A DNA stretch of 64,000 nt from Manduca sexta (lineage: Eukaryota > Arthropoda > Insecta > Lepidoptera > Sphingidae). Positions 29,072 through 40,732 of the stretch are shown here, in pieces. Under the pieces are notes generated by a model. That model saw nothing but the letters and a program-made list of their open reading frames with translations, was not told the origin of the DNA and did no database searches. The position numbers and the translations under genes were made by a program. Numbering within the stretch: position 1 is the stretch's first letter; each line of letters starts with the position of its first letter. The stretch spans positions 5,487,170 through 5,551,169 of the forward strand of contig NC_051134.1 of NCBI RefSeq assembly GCF_014839805.1, read 5' to 3'.

Positions 29072-29259
29072 TGTAGAATGATCGCTAAAATAAACCAATC
29101 GGAATGTTTGACTTAAAGATCAATGCTAGTAGCGGTTGGGATAACTTGATTTCGAACTTGTATTAAGTTACGTGCCAGCCTTTATTATTTGTTCCTTATC
29201 ACAGCAAAATAACTTAAATGCATTTGGTGTTAAGTGAGGTTTTAGAATGCAGAATTGAA

Positions 29260-31686
29260 CTACGAGTTGCTTGGATTGGCTTGGCTGGTTCTGCGAAAAC
29301 CCATTTCGCAGAACCAGCCGCACCCGGTATTGCAGCACTTTTCGGATCCAGGATAGCTGCCGTCACCAGAACAGAAGCAGCCGGAAGGCCGGGCAACCCA
29401 CAGAGACTTTGGGCACTGTCCTGATTTGACTGGAATGACAAAATTATTAAAACTACATTTTAATTACATTAAGAGATAAGTTTGACGTCTCAATTAATGA
29501 TTATTTAGTATGTAGGTACCTACTTGGAAAACTCCATGCCAAGAAACCCTTTTATCTATTTGGATACACTGTAAGGAGGCTGAACTTTCTTACCTAATCC
29601 AACAACTATGCCTGAGGCACTACTATGGATAATAAACCAGATTCCAACAACCACTTATCTATACACTTGTAAAAATATTTGATCTAATTTTGATCATGAA
29701 CTTTGCTAAATTTTACATCAGCTCATCAAGGCTTTGACATACTTTAAAGAATTTTAATTAGAAAAAATGATCTACAATCCCTCTTACATACTTCAACGCC
29801 AGGCGAGAATACCGCCACAGGAACGAGAAGAGACACTGGAAATAAAAGAAGAGGACGATGTTACAAATAACTCTAGTGGGAATGTTATTCCTCTTGTCAT
29901 CATGTTATCTCATCCTGTCCCGTTAGGTCCTGTAACCCGTTAGTGTGTTGCATGTGGGATGTTCACTTAATTTCCAAGGGTTGCGAGCGCCCAAAGCGCT
30001 CACACGAAAATCCAGTGTGTTTGTTTAAGCCGACCCTTACCAGGCTAACAAACATATATCAAGATAAAAAAATGCAAGCGCTACTGTGGTTTCGGTTCGA
30101 AGATGCTTGTGACAGTGTAATTACTAGGCAGTACGAGAGATCACAACGAATGGATAACAAAACAGTGTAGTGTGAAAGAGAACTTTGTCATTCTACGTGA
30201 CTGTGTTTACAAACGTGTTTAACCATAACTAAACGACAGACTTATCACTACGATATGTCATTCACATACATATTTTTGTTTTCTATTAACGTAAACTATA
30301 GCAAAACCGGCAATAGCCTAGTTGGTTATGGAACAGAACTCCCGAGACGAATATCGAATGGCACGCACCTCTGAGTTTTCAAAAAGTATGTGTGTATTGT
30401 TTGTGAATTATCGCTTGCTTTAACGGTAAAGGACAAAATCGTGACGAAACTGCATACCGGACTGCATACCAGAGAAGTTCTCAATAGGAATTTTGAGGGT
30501 GTGTGAAGTCAACTAATCCGCACTAGAACAGCGTGATGGACTAAAGCTTATCCCTCTCAGTAGTAGAGTACTTCCAGGCAGTAAGACATTATATAATACA
30601 GACCTCGGGCAAGTGACTTAAGGCCTTATTCTTTAGTCACATGTTATTTTTTTGAGTGCGTAGGAAGCCTGTATCGCACCGTGTCGCATTTAATACAATA
30701 AAAATTTTCAAATAAAATACCATTTCATGCCAATTTCACGAACATTACATTTCAACGTAATACAGCCATGTTATGAGTTAACATTGTTATCTACAATAAG
30801 GCCTCTACGTTTCCACACAAGGCCAAGTAAAATGTGTTTGTATAATATACCACGTATTCATACAGCTTCATAATTATATAGACTTAATAAATTGCTACCA
30901 ACTTACGTTATAACCCCAGTTTCTAAAAACATAAATGCATGTTTTCCTCATGTTACCTGAGACGACTTTAAGGAAAAAAGTAATTATATGGCAAATGTAT
31001 GCATAATTTTATTATTAAATGACATTAAGTTGATATTGTACAGAGTTATGACGGAGGTATATTGTACTACCTATTGTTCAGCAATGGAGGTTTTGTGTGG
31101 CTAAAGATGAGGAATCATGCAGTCCATTGGTTGGAACTGGAATCCCAAATTTTTCCGACTCAAGAGAAGTAATGAACAAGCTTGATATGAACCACCTAAC
31201 ACATTTGGGTGTCCTTTCCGCTGGGATTTTATAGTTGAAGAACAAACAAGCGAAGTTATGATGGTGATGGTAAGTGATAACAACTGCCCACAAATATCCC
31301 CAATATCTGAAGAATCAGCAATGCGTTACGACGTATGTAATAGAAATGGATTTTCCTAAAACTTTATTTATAAAGAATATTTATTAACACATATCTTTAT
31401 GCCCAGGGTAGACAGAGACGCAACTTAAGCACCTATATTTCGCCATGTAATCCGGTTCATTTTGTGAAAGGGTCTATTACCATATCGGCCAAAAATTCCA
31501 GACTCTCGGCTAATACTGAGAAGAAAACCCAGTATCTCTTTGCCCGACTCAGAATTCGAAGCGGGAACCTAAAAGTCTTAAATCCGCGCTCGCAGTTTAA
31601 TGACGTTACCGAGGCAGTGGGGGTTATTTATAAATAATAAGGAAGTAAAAGTACTTACCGAATACGAATATGCAGTAACAAGACAT
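29260..31686 (-). CDS. WAP-7: degenerate single-WAP-domain protein, 81 aa
   Basis: Model: complement(join(29260..29429, 29788..29835, 31659..31686)), 246 nt, canonical splice sites and open frame. Exon 1 codes for MSCYCIFVF, with Arg3 changed to Cys. Exon 2 is one codon shorter than in WAP-6, and the usual AEAQ cleavage region reads VEV/F. In the WAP domain the fourth cysteine is replaced by tyrosine (GSYPG instead of GSCPG), and C2-C3 spacing is one residue instead of three, so the normal disulfide set cannot form. After the eighth-cysteine position a novel tail (MGFRRTSQANPSNS) is read through an inverted repeat at 29283-29319. It could be a recent pseudogene still open by chance, or a protein with a changed fold. 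Confidence 0.72.
29283..29319. repeat. Perfect 16-bp inverted repeat, 5-nt loop
   Basis: The arms 29283-29298 (GGCTGGTTCTGCGAAA) and 29304-29319 are exact reverse complements around a 5-base loop. They lie in the WAP-7 coding exon. One arm codes for the cysteine-8 region and the other for the new C-terminal tail. This is the pattern left by template switching during replication. Confidence 0.95.
30305..30640 (+). mobile_element. SINE-B, diverged
   Basis: It contains 'ggcaatagcctagttggtta', 'gtgtgtattgtttgtgaatt', 'gtgtgaagtcaactaatccg' and 'cagcgtgatggactaaag', matching the SINE-B order. It lies in intron 1 of WAP-7. Confidence 0.7.
31390..31618 (-). mobile_element. SINE-A, strongly diverged
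   Basis: Reverse-complement SINE-A order is visible ('catatcggccaaaaattcca', 'ctttgcccgactcagaattc', 'gacgttaccgaggcagt') with many changes. It ends about 40 bp before exon 1 of WAP-7 on the intron side. Confidence 0.6.
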
Positions 31687-32012
31687 CTTTATGACCACAA
31701 AAGCTTAATGAAACGGAAACCACCTTTGATTGACCCGCCGCGGCTTCGCACGGGTGCAATATTTCTCCACTATTTAATGGATGTTATTATACATATAAAC
31801 CTTCCTCTTGAATCACTCTATGTATTAAAAACACCGCATCAAAATCCGTTGCGTAGTTTTAAAGATTTAAGCATACATAGATAGGTACAGAGAAAGCGAC
31901 TTTGTTTTATACTATGTAGTGATTTGTCCGATTTTTAACATCAAAAAACCGCTACTACACTACACTACTTATAATAATCTAATATATAGGTTATAGGGCA
32001 TTAGAATAATCA

Positions 32013-32912
32013 AACAAGTGCGAGTTGGACTTGCACACCGATGATTCCGTACAAACTTGTATGTAAGGTAAATAACTTACATAATATACACTTAAATAAG
32101 TGGACTGCCTCGGTGGCGTAGTTGTATTGCATGACCGGTACAATAGCGCTCTGAGGTCCTGGGTTCGAATCCCGGGTCGGGCAAAGTGATATTTGGGTTT
32201 TTCTGCTCAGTATCAGCCCGAAGTCTGGAATTTGTGCCCAATATGGCGATAGGCTCGCCCCCTATCACATCATGGGACGGAACATACTTGGCGAAAGTGG
32301 GTGCCCTAGTTGCGCCTCTGCATACCCCTTCGGGGATAAATGCGTGATGTTATGTATGTATGTAAATAAGTGTATATTATGTAAGTTGAAATTTGACAAA
32401 CTTAACTTTGCCGTTCGATTCGTAGACACTGTTGCTCTAACCGCAAATAATAGGTTAATAATAGTTAATTAATGCTTTTTGTTATTAAGTACATATTTAC
32501 GTTTTTTTTCCTTTAACTGTGTGTAAAACATTGCTTCTTGCAAAATTTCATGATTCTTGTTCAAAGGGAAATACATCATAGGTTTTGATTCCCTTATAAA
32601 ATCGCAAATATCTTTTTTTGCATTAGTAGGCAAACGAGGCGAGGTTCCGACGCCCATGGAATGAAGCAGTACCAGAGGCACACAGCCTGACTGTTGTCTA
32701 GCTGGTCGAATATATGCGATATAATGGGTTTTGATCCGGCCTTTTGATCGCGATACAACTTTGATTTTTCACAGCTGAAAGAGACCCTAGATCAGAGTAC
32801 TTGATATAAATTTCAATTTGATACCTCTACACGTTTCTGAGAAATGGGGTCTTAACCAACAGACGGACAAAAAATGATCACATAAAGGTTCCTTTTGAGG
32901 TACGGAACGATA
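32013..32912 (+). mobile_element. GTACGGAACC-type element, second copy, split by a SINE
   Basis: It starts 'caagtgcgagttggacttgc' with 'gattccgtacaaacttgtat' and ends 'ttttgaggtacggaacg', matching 3063-3572. A SINE-A (32103-32362) is inserted inside, so the element is older than that SINE. Confidence 0.65.
32103..32362 (+). mobile_element. SINE-A (tRNA-derived), best preserved copy
   Basis: It starts 'gactgcctcggtggcgtagt', has the B box 'ggttcgaatcccgggtc' and 'cagtatcagcccgaagtctg', and ends 'cccttcggggataaatgcgt'. A tRNA-like head, a common body and a variable tail make it a SINE and not a functional tRNA gene. Confidence 0.9.
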
Positions 32913-33904
32913 AAACATAAATACCAAGTTAAAAATTTTAATTTGTCTTTGCAATGTCCCTGAGTATAATTAATTATTATCGTATACTATCATTCGTTAG
33001 ATTAGGTATACTGTTAGATGTAAGTGTTTTCGCCAAGTGCTGTAAACTTTCAGCGTTTACGTGCCGCGCGTGAAGTCAACTATAGGTAATTCTTCGCAAA
33101 ATTCACTCACACAGAGCCGTTGCGTAGCTGTGTGCGTAGAGTTAGCGCGTCGGCTATCTTTATAGTCAGACCAACCAATTTTGATCTTTTCGCTTTAATT
33201 ATCTAATTGGAATGTAACTTATGATTTATGAATTTATGATAAATGAAGAATTCTATTATTAAATATATAAGAATTCATCATGAAATAGTTTATATGTATC
33301 ATTTTGTAATTATAAAAAAAAATAAACATTTTTAACAAATTTTAACGGCAATTTTACAAATTGCTATTTTCACTTTTTAAATGCAAATGCTTAAAAAATT
33401 TAAACATTTGCATTTAGAAAGTACCTTTTAGTAAAGTGGAGCTCATCATGAAGCCGAAAGATAGGCACCAGAACTCCGTAATCAGACAATAAATCAGGAA
33501 AATTACTGTGCTACGATGTTTATAATGGACCACATAATTACTCCATAGATCTGCAGTTTTTAATATTTAGCGTATTGAAAGTTTAAATTAAGTCATTAGA
33601 AATTACATATTGGAATTTATATTTTGAGTCAGAAGGTGTATGTAATGAGATGTCATTTTTAGGTGTATAACTAAAAAGTGAGAAATAAAAGACTTCTTTT
33701 TCGGAAGTTGGTTATATTTTTTTTGGATCGTTTTTTTTTAATAGGTATTGCTTCTCAGTGACATCGATCATCAATCGATCGATTGTACAACCATGTATAA
33801 CAATTTACCAGTTTTATATCCATAGTTTTGCATAATATTTGCGACACACGACGAAGCAAAATAGTTGGTTCTGTACTTTTATTGACCAACAGCAGTCAGC
33901 TTTG

Positions 33905-34389
33905 ACTGTAAGTATGGGAATACCGTCTTTACATCACCACAGGCAACATCTTTATCAGTTTCTTCCCTAGCGGCCTCTTGCATCCTGTCCTCTGCAGCTA
34001 ATTTCAATCATTTAGCTAACTCGTCGTAACATTTCATGTAAACATTTTGCGTTAATATTGGTAAATCTATGGAAGCTAACTGTTCGTTTAAATTTGATCT
34101 ACCAACTTCAGTCATCATAGCTCCATTCACAGTTCCACGATATACGTCCATACTATCAGTATGTCTCTTAGCGCTTAAATAGCTTAAATTCCATATTGCA
34201 CATATTACACTTCATTAAAAATGTTGACTGCAAGCAAACATTCTCTTTCAATAGTTGTAAATGTTCGATACTACAACCTGTTGCTCTGTTGTGGTTATTG
34301 AGTGTTTTAATTTGATCCAATAAATAATGAAAATCTATAATTTTGCGACTTTTAATAACCTTATTTATTTTGAGTGTGATATCAGGCAC
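33905..34389 (-). pseudogene. Mutator-like transposase fragment
   Basis: The minus strand from 34389 codes for a 73-residue open stretch (starts MPDITLKINK, then RKIIDFHYLLDQIKTL, and a zinc-ribbon-like CNMCNMEFKLF) ending at 34168. After a gap and frame change, a second stretch reads GTVNGAMMTEVGRSNLNEQL, then MKCYDELAK, a stop, and EDRMQEAAREE. I recognise this order from insect Mutator-like transposase-domain proteins: RRIVD-NYLF, C-MCN-E, a 'G--GGGHSQL'-like stretch, then Q-E-A--EE. The frame is broken by a stop after FKR, a frame change and a further stop, and the C-terminal catalytic part is missing. Confidence 0.7.
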
Positions 34390-35307
34390 GATTACCTAAA
34401 AATTAAAAAAAAATATATAGAATATACTATTATTGTTATCGAAGTTTACGCAAACACTACATACTTAAGTAAAACTGCATATGGATCTAGACGCGTTTAA
34501 TTTATACAAGTATAATGACGCCGAAACCTGCACAGGGTTAAACGTCAGGATAAAATTATATGTAAAATTGATGTGAGCGTGTAAACCTAAACTAGCCCAA
34601 ATAGTTAAGAAGATAGGTATACTAACTACTACTAGTAGTTTTATTCACTAGCTACATAAATTACCAAATCCCTTATTTCTAAGGTTCAAAGAGGAGAAAG
34701 ATATAGGATTCCGTTTCTCGTCACTTGAATTTTCTTAACAGTGCGCATCAGTGAACACAAAAACTTGTTATTTGAAAGTAAGCGTACCTATGCATTATGC
34801 AAAAATCAGCCAAGTGCGAGTGGGACTCGCGCACTGGGTATTTGGCGAGTTGTAAACGTTTTGACAACGGGACAGCAAAGTGATTCTATAAGGCTAAGAA
34901 CTCACGAAGCTGTTTTACTCGCGCCCGCCGTGGTTGAGAAACGGCTGTTTTATTTCCAAACTCATGACGACCGGAGATCTGTGCGATTTGTAACCACCGC
35001 GGTTCCGATTATGTCCTGCAAACTTGGCGAGCGATTATCGCAAGGCGGGCGGTTACAAGATGGACAGTTAACGGTCAGTTGAGTTCCAGAACGCCATGGA
35101 CATATATCAGAAACGATCACGATGGAGGAAAATGGCGTCAGATTTCTGTAACCACCCCTCCCCTACCGACTACTGCAATCGCCCACCTACTAACCACAGA
35201 GCGCGCTGGTGCTACCGTGGCCCGCACGATTCTACTAGTTGGCCGCCAATACAGCGGGTACCGCATACAACCACGCACGCCGCGGGCGTAAAACGAGTTT
35301 TGAAATG

Positions 35308-36255
35308 TGCGTTTAGTCCATTGAAATGTTACAATTTAAGGACCGAATATTGCATTTCTTGGAGGACGCAATTTTATTTTTGGGCCATGTGTGGGGGGTC
35401 AATAGAAGCTTAACCTCAAGTTTGTGGGGTCGCCACCCTTGTCCCCGGTCGCCATCTTGGAAAAGGGGTGAAAACACTTTTTTCGCGATATCTCGGAAAC
35501 TATACGTCTTACAAAAATTTTGTAAAGCCATAATATGTAGCAAATTGTTTTGCCTGTAAATATGTTTTTTTTTCTCCTTTATCCCGAAATGGTAACTCAT
35601 ACCTTTTCTACCTGCATAACATTCGATAAGTTAAATTTGGTAAATTCTATGGCAAAGAAAAGAGTTAGGAATAAATAAGTAAAGTTGTACGAATTTAACA
35701 AAAAAAAATTAATAATATATTTACAATAAAAAAAATCAAAAATAAGTTAAACATTTTGTTTCGACCGGATTCTCATGAGCATTGACGAACCCGGTAAACT
35801 TTGGAGCGCTGTAACAGCGTTTTAAATGAATGAAATAAAAAAATTATAGGGAACAATTTTCCTCAAAAGATTATTTACAAGTTAGTTTGAGGTAATTTTT
35901 TGTAAAATGTAAAAAAGTCATAGAGCAAAAAAGAAAACTTTTATAAACATTTTCTCACATTTTTGCTTATAACTTCTTTAATTTCTAATTTAGGGCAAAA
36001 AGTTATATAAACATATTTGTAGGCAAAACAATTTGCTACAAATTATGACTTTACAAAATTTATGTAAGACGCATAGTTTCCGAGATATCGCGAAAAAAGT
36101 GTTTTCACCCCTTTTTCCATGATGGCGGCCAGGGGACAAAGGGGGCGACCTCACAAACTTGAGATTAAGCTTCTATTGACCCCCCACACATGTTCTAAAA
36201 ATAAAATTGGGTCCTCTAAAAATACAAAGCTCATGTAACATTTCAATGGGCTAAT
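35308..36255. mobile_element. Long inverted-repeat (foldback-type) element
   Basis: Arms of about 240-250 bp, about 35308-35568 and 36009-36255, are reverse complements at roughly 90 percent identity. They share 'gggtcaatagaagcttaa', 'tcgcgatatctcggaaacta' and 'agcaaattgttttgcct'. They enclose about 440 bp of AT-rich DNA without coding potential. The arms contain 'atggcggcc'/'ggtcgccat' motifs. It may be a non-autonomous MITE or part of the Mutator-like element whose transposase relic lies 0.9 kb away; long terminal inverted repeats are usual in that superfamily. Target-site duplications were not identified. Confidence 0.75.
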
Positions 36256-38270
36256 TGTTTTTAGCTTAAGGTTCCATTTTTTCCTTCGAGTAACTATGCT
36301 CAAGTGTTTAATGAGTAAAAAGCAACAACCATAACTACAGACGCATGTTATAACATTAGTACATCAATCTTTTAGCTTTTGCTTTAGCCGAAGTTTCAGC
36401 GTTGTTACGTTTCCTTTTGCCTAGAAATAGCTTTACTTCCCATTGTGTCTGAAACATAATAATATAATAATAATTTATAGTAACTACTAAAATTATTGTC
36501 AATCATTAAAGAAAAAATATTTTACTTACTAAAGTACTAAGATGTGGCAATCACTGTATACACGTGACTATTTTTCCTACGCACAGCAAAGTCCAACTGG
36601 AGTCTCGCCGGAGCGACGAGCGATACGTCCTCTCTCTAGAAAGCCTCAAGGCGGACTAATTTGAAACGATTTGCGCGTTGCGTTTTATAGTGGTATTTAA
36701 AATATTTATAGAAAAATAACAGAACTAATTTTGTAGAATTTTTAAATTGTATGTTTTTAAGGAGATGTTCTTCTATTATAGTAATCTAATATTATATTCA
36801 ATTAAGTAAGATATAGTGATAAAAAAAAAATCATTTAAATGACCAACATTTCTGAAATTTTCGAATTCTTTGAATTTTTATTTCTCATGAATTAAACATA
36901 AAAAGATATTTTTCTCTACTAACTATTTTCTTCAGGATCTTTTTAGTTAGATAAAAATAACATATTGTTATGTTCCTTAGTGGTTTAAGATATTTTGAGC
37001 TTCGAAATAGATGTTCGAAGCGCAAATTTGAAAACCTCTGTTCAGTAATCATTAAACAATTTACAAATACTCAATAAATCTAAAAAATTCTCTACTAACT
37101 TTTTAGACAACAAAATTTTCTATAATAATTACTAATTCATATGTTTTTAAAATAATGTTTTGATGGATATTATCTCCTTCGAAAAGTGCTGTTTTTGAGA
37201 CATACGGCGCGCGGATGCGTAAACGCTCTTAAATTTATAAATAAATTCATATCCTATGTTATTCGCTCCTGGAAGGAGTTATGCTGGCTAGACCCATAGT
37301 CGGCATCCCACGCACAACGGTCCGACCTACTACGGGCTAAGTGTGGAAAAAGGAGCCCCTCAACATAGAACATAGATGCTATGTTATTTTGATTTTGACA
37401 TCTTAGGCAACATTTTGCAAGCAGGTTATTATACAAAACATTTTTTATCTTGTTGTTATTACCTCCTAAATTTTTAGGGCTACGAATGCTATGCTGGAGA
37501 TCTGTTGATTTAGCAATTGTAACGACCCTGTAGGAGGAACAGGAAATGTAGATAAATTCTCAGGATTGTAAGAGATAACAATTAATAATGATTTCTTATG
37601 TTTACGCGAATATTAGACATCGAAATAAAACATGTTTTCAGATTTTATCGTGTTTTTTGTATTTTTTTTCTCCCGACGTTTCGAAGACTTCGCGGCCTTC
37701 ATGGTCGCGGTGTCACCGGCTAATTTTATTCCAATGTCAATAATTGTCAAATTTCCAACAGGCCAGCATAATTGTGTTGACAGGCGAAGCGTAATCATCT
37801 CTCGTATGTCGATGTTCTATCTGAACGAAACCCCTTAGAAAAAGGCAGGAGAGAGTTAAATAATTTGTTAATTTTATTAGTTAGTTAGTATGTTTCTTTT
37901 ATGTATTTGTTTTCATTTAAAGTGTGGGAGAGTGTTATATATTACATTAGATCTTTATGCCTTAGAACTCTATGTCAACGATTAGATATTTTCTTAGACG
38001 TCTGTCAATAAAATTATAAAACCGTGCTACATAAAATAGATGTATTAATTAATTACATGCGAAATACAACACTTACCATGAGGTACAGTGGAGTTACTTT
38101 GCTGGGCCCATTAAAAATGCTCCTTTAAGGAACCCATATGTTATATAGATATTAATAAATGTACGCCATTTGTGGTAATCCTCAGCTCTCTGTCAACTTT
38201 CCTCAAGGCATAGCCAATCAGCAGATAGCTTGACGACACGCTAGTAGCTTAAAAGAATATTAGACAAACA

Positions 38271-38510
38271 TACATCACACTTTTAGTCCCGAAGGGGTAG
38301 ACATAGGTGCAACTAGGGCGTCCAATTTCCACCATTTCTTCCGGCCCATGATGTGATAAGGGCCAGCATATTGCGAAATCGGGCATAAATTCCAGACTCC
38401 TAGATATTAAGCAGATGCCAATATCACTTTCCCCGACCCGGTATTCGAACCTGGGACGTCAGAGCGGTGTTATACTGCTTACACTATACAACGAAGCCTC
38501 CGAGGTTGTC
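38271..38510 (-). mobile_element. SINE-A, diverged
   Basis: Reverse-complement SINE-A landmarks: 'tcccgaaggggtagacatag', 'catgatgtgataagggcc', 'ccgacccggtattcgaacct'. Confidence 0.75.
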
Positions 38511-39742
38511 CATTTGAGTTACATTAGAAGACCTTCAAAAGCGACGAGCAGACGCATTAATTACAATGCAGCCGGTCATTAAAATTGATATTATAAAAGT
38601 TTTGAACACAACACAGCACTATGAAGTATTTTGTAATTTCAAATACATTTTAGTAAGGCGCAGCGCTTAGTGAAAAAAACTATTCGAATATCTAAGTATA
38701 TCATAATAATATCGTAGATTTTCCTAGAATAGAAGTAGATTTTTCTATATAAAAAAACCTCTATGAATAAGGGGGTGAATGCGGTGTACCTTATAGGGTA
38801 AGTCAGGGACTGATGGCCACACAGGAAGGTGGCCACCCACATCGTGCAAGTTATGTGTTATAGGGAGGCGAATCAAGAATGGTATGAAAAAGGCTGAGAT
38901 GGATACAATTCCACGCAGACAATATTCTGGGTCCAGCTAGTTAATAATAAAACTACAAAGTGTTTATCAGTAATTTATTGATCAATCGAGTAATGATTAT
39001 GAATTAGTTACTTATAGTTGAAGCTGGAAGGGCCTATGCAGACGGCATATTTTAAACATGCTGATGACGAGCATGATTGAGTATTAACACGCGCTTCGTA
39101 AGTGTTTTCAGAGGAATTTGTACATAAAATTATACGGTTTGCGACTGCAGAGGTCTTAAAATCATTATTACATAACCTTCACAAGACGAAATAGGTACTA
39201 GTATTTAGAAAGATTGGAATAAGGTGCTACGCAAACATCACTTTGTTAAACCAAACACACGACACTGGCGACAATCCTGTTGTTATCATACAAGTATTTG
39301 CAACACACAGTTTAACTATTGATTATAGATATTATGTAAAAGATATTACAATTATAATACAAAAACATCTTACAATACATCTGCATCTACCATTACATTA
39401 AGTGCCACTTTGCCTACCTGTTTGTCGGTAAGCGAAGTGAAACTAGCTTCCAAATAAAAAATAGATTAAAGTACAGTTGCCGTTACCAATATGCCGTTCT
39501 ATAATCTTTTTTGTTTCATTTATATTTTTAAAACCTGTCATACGATTTTAGCCCGAAAGGGTCGACTTACACAAAAACATCGGACTTTCCGGTGAGCGCA
39601 TAACGCTACCGCTTATATAATCGTTAACGCTAAAATAATCTATGAGAATGAAATATCCTAGCGATAGATTTATCGATAGATTTTTTTCTGTTTTCTAGTA
39701 GCAAAGCACGTTGGTGACGGCCCCAAATGGTATATAAAAGCA

Positions 39743-39885
39743 TTACATTACAGGGTCCATACACGCTATCAGGCATGCGTATAAACAGCATTTCTGAGCT
39801 CCAGGACACTCGAAGTCGTCGCGACAGGTGGCAATACAGACAGTAAGTGTCCCTAGGGAGGCCACCGGGCAACTGCCTGGTTTTA
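39743..39885 (-). CDS. WAP-8: orphan WAP-domain terminal exon
   Basis: A single exon (143 nt, TTTTCAG acceptor, phase 1 as in the other WAP exons) codes for VKPGSCPVAS or similar, through all eight cysteines (CIATC, FECPG, KCC, YACLIAC), to MDPVM and a TAA stop. No exon 1 or exon 2 is visible between it and the WAP-9 terminal exon 0.85 kb upstream; that gap is filled by a family C repeat and Helitron-like DNA. Because phase and acceptor are intact, it could be spliced to exons 1 and 2 of WAP-9 as an alternative last exon, or its own 5' exons may have been lost. Its domain is closest to WAP-9 (CPVA start, IAC end). Confidence 0.7.
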
Positions 39886-39962
39886 CTGAAAATAACAAAG
39901 TTATAATCTTAATAAAGAACTAAAGTTATACATTTTATAACCAAAAAATTTTTTTCATGCAG

Positions 39963-40195
39963 GAACGACAAAGTGACCTCACTGCACCTGGTGGTAAGTG
40001 AAATAGTGTCCAATTGATTGTCGACTGACGAGGGATGATTACCTCTCGACAGTCAACACAATTATGCCGGCCTGTTGGCACCGGATATACAAAGGCTGAC
40101 CCGGGACGCGACACACTAAGGTGGGTTTTAACACCTTGTGTACGGTGGTCGCTATCCGGGCGGCTATAAAATATATTCTACCACCAGCAAATGTA
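39963..40195 (+). mobile_element. Interspersed repeat, family C, near complete
   Basis: It runs 'cgacaaagtgacctcactgc', 'acctggtggtaagtgaaata', 'gtcgactgacgagggatgat', 'aattatgccggcctgttggc' to 'tataaaatatattctaccac'. Confidence 0.7.
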
Positions 40196-40732
40196 TGTAT
40201 AATGTTTTGAGGTTTGGGTGTTTGTTAAAACTAACTAACCGTCAGCACTCAACGGATTTGTATGAAATTTACCGCATACTTAAACCATTCCCTTGATTAA
40301 CACCTAGTCTACTTTTTATTCCGGTAACTTGCACTAATAGGAAATAATTAAAGTTTTTTTATATCTGATTTTTAAAAATATGGCGCTACTGATATACAGC
40401 TGGCGTTATGATCGGCAAAATCTTAGATACTTTAGTGGCGAGAAAGCTTCTCACACGAGCGAAGCCGCAAGCAACACTTTTATGTTATAAGTACGAAAAT
40501 TCTACAGTTATTAATATTACAACTTATTTGTAATGTTTGGAGTTTGGATGTTAGTTAAACGCCGTAAGTACTGAACGGATTTAGATGATTTTACGCGCAG
40601 TCAAACCATTTCTGGGATTAGCAAGAAATCCAAAAGATATTTTATACCAAAAATGCATGCATGCAACACCTATTTACAAACCAGAGATAAGATATAGCTT
40701 AAAAAGCGAATATAATAAGATACAAACGAGAC
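40196..40732 (+). mobile_element. Degraded Helitron-like DNA, two partial copies
   Basis: 'gtttgttaaaactaactaac', 'gtcagcactcaacggatttg' and 'cacacgagcgaagccgcaag' (40210-40465) are Helitron internal and hairpin-like motifs. A second partial copy follows ('tggatgttagttaaacgccg', 'actgaacggatttagatga', about 40535-40650). Both lack clean ends. Confidence 0.45.

Larger units (their letters stand above)
27788..29259. other. Intergenic stretch between WAP-6 and WAP-7
   Basis: It contains a SINE-B fragment and a complete SINE-A. No gene is visible apart from the WAP-6 5' flank. Confidence 0.5.
31687..39742. other. 8-kb gene-poor, transposon-rich block
   Basis: No host gene is supported here. It holds a GTACGGAACC element with a SINE inside, a Mutator-like transposase relic, a long inverted-repeat element and a SINE-A. 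Near 37650-37720, 'ctcccgacgtttcgaagact' and 'cgcggccttcatggtcgcgg' are typical of a lepidopteran repeat end, next to a family C fragment (about 37728-37830). A related motif ('ctcccaacatttcgtgcctc') lies near 15595. The block separates the WAP-1 to WAP-7 part of the array from WAP-8 to WAP-10. Confidence 0.55.

Noticed and set aside
31078..31293. Overlapping minus-strand frames in intron 1 of WAP-7
   Set aside because: There is no recognisable domain and no splice partners, and it sits among SINE insertions; probably non-coding.
32103..32200. tRNA-like A and B boxes
   Set aside because: The head looks like a tRNA but lacks a consistent cloverleaf and continues into a body repeated in at least seven other places, so it is a SINE.
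34741..35082. 113-codon open frame on the plus strand
   Set aside because: It overlaps a remnant of the GTACGGAACC element and has no recognisable domain or start context; it appears to be a chance frame in GC-richer repeat DNA.
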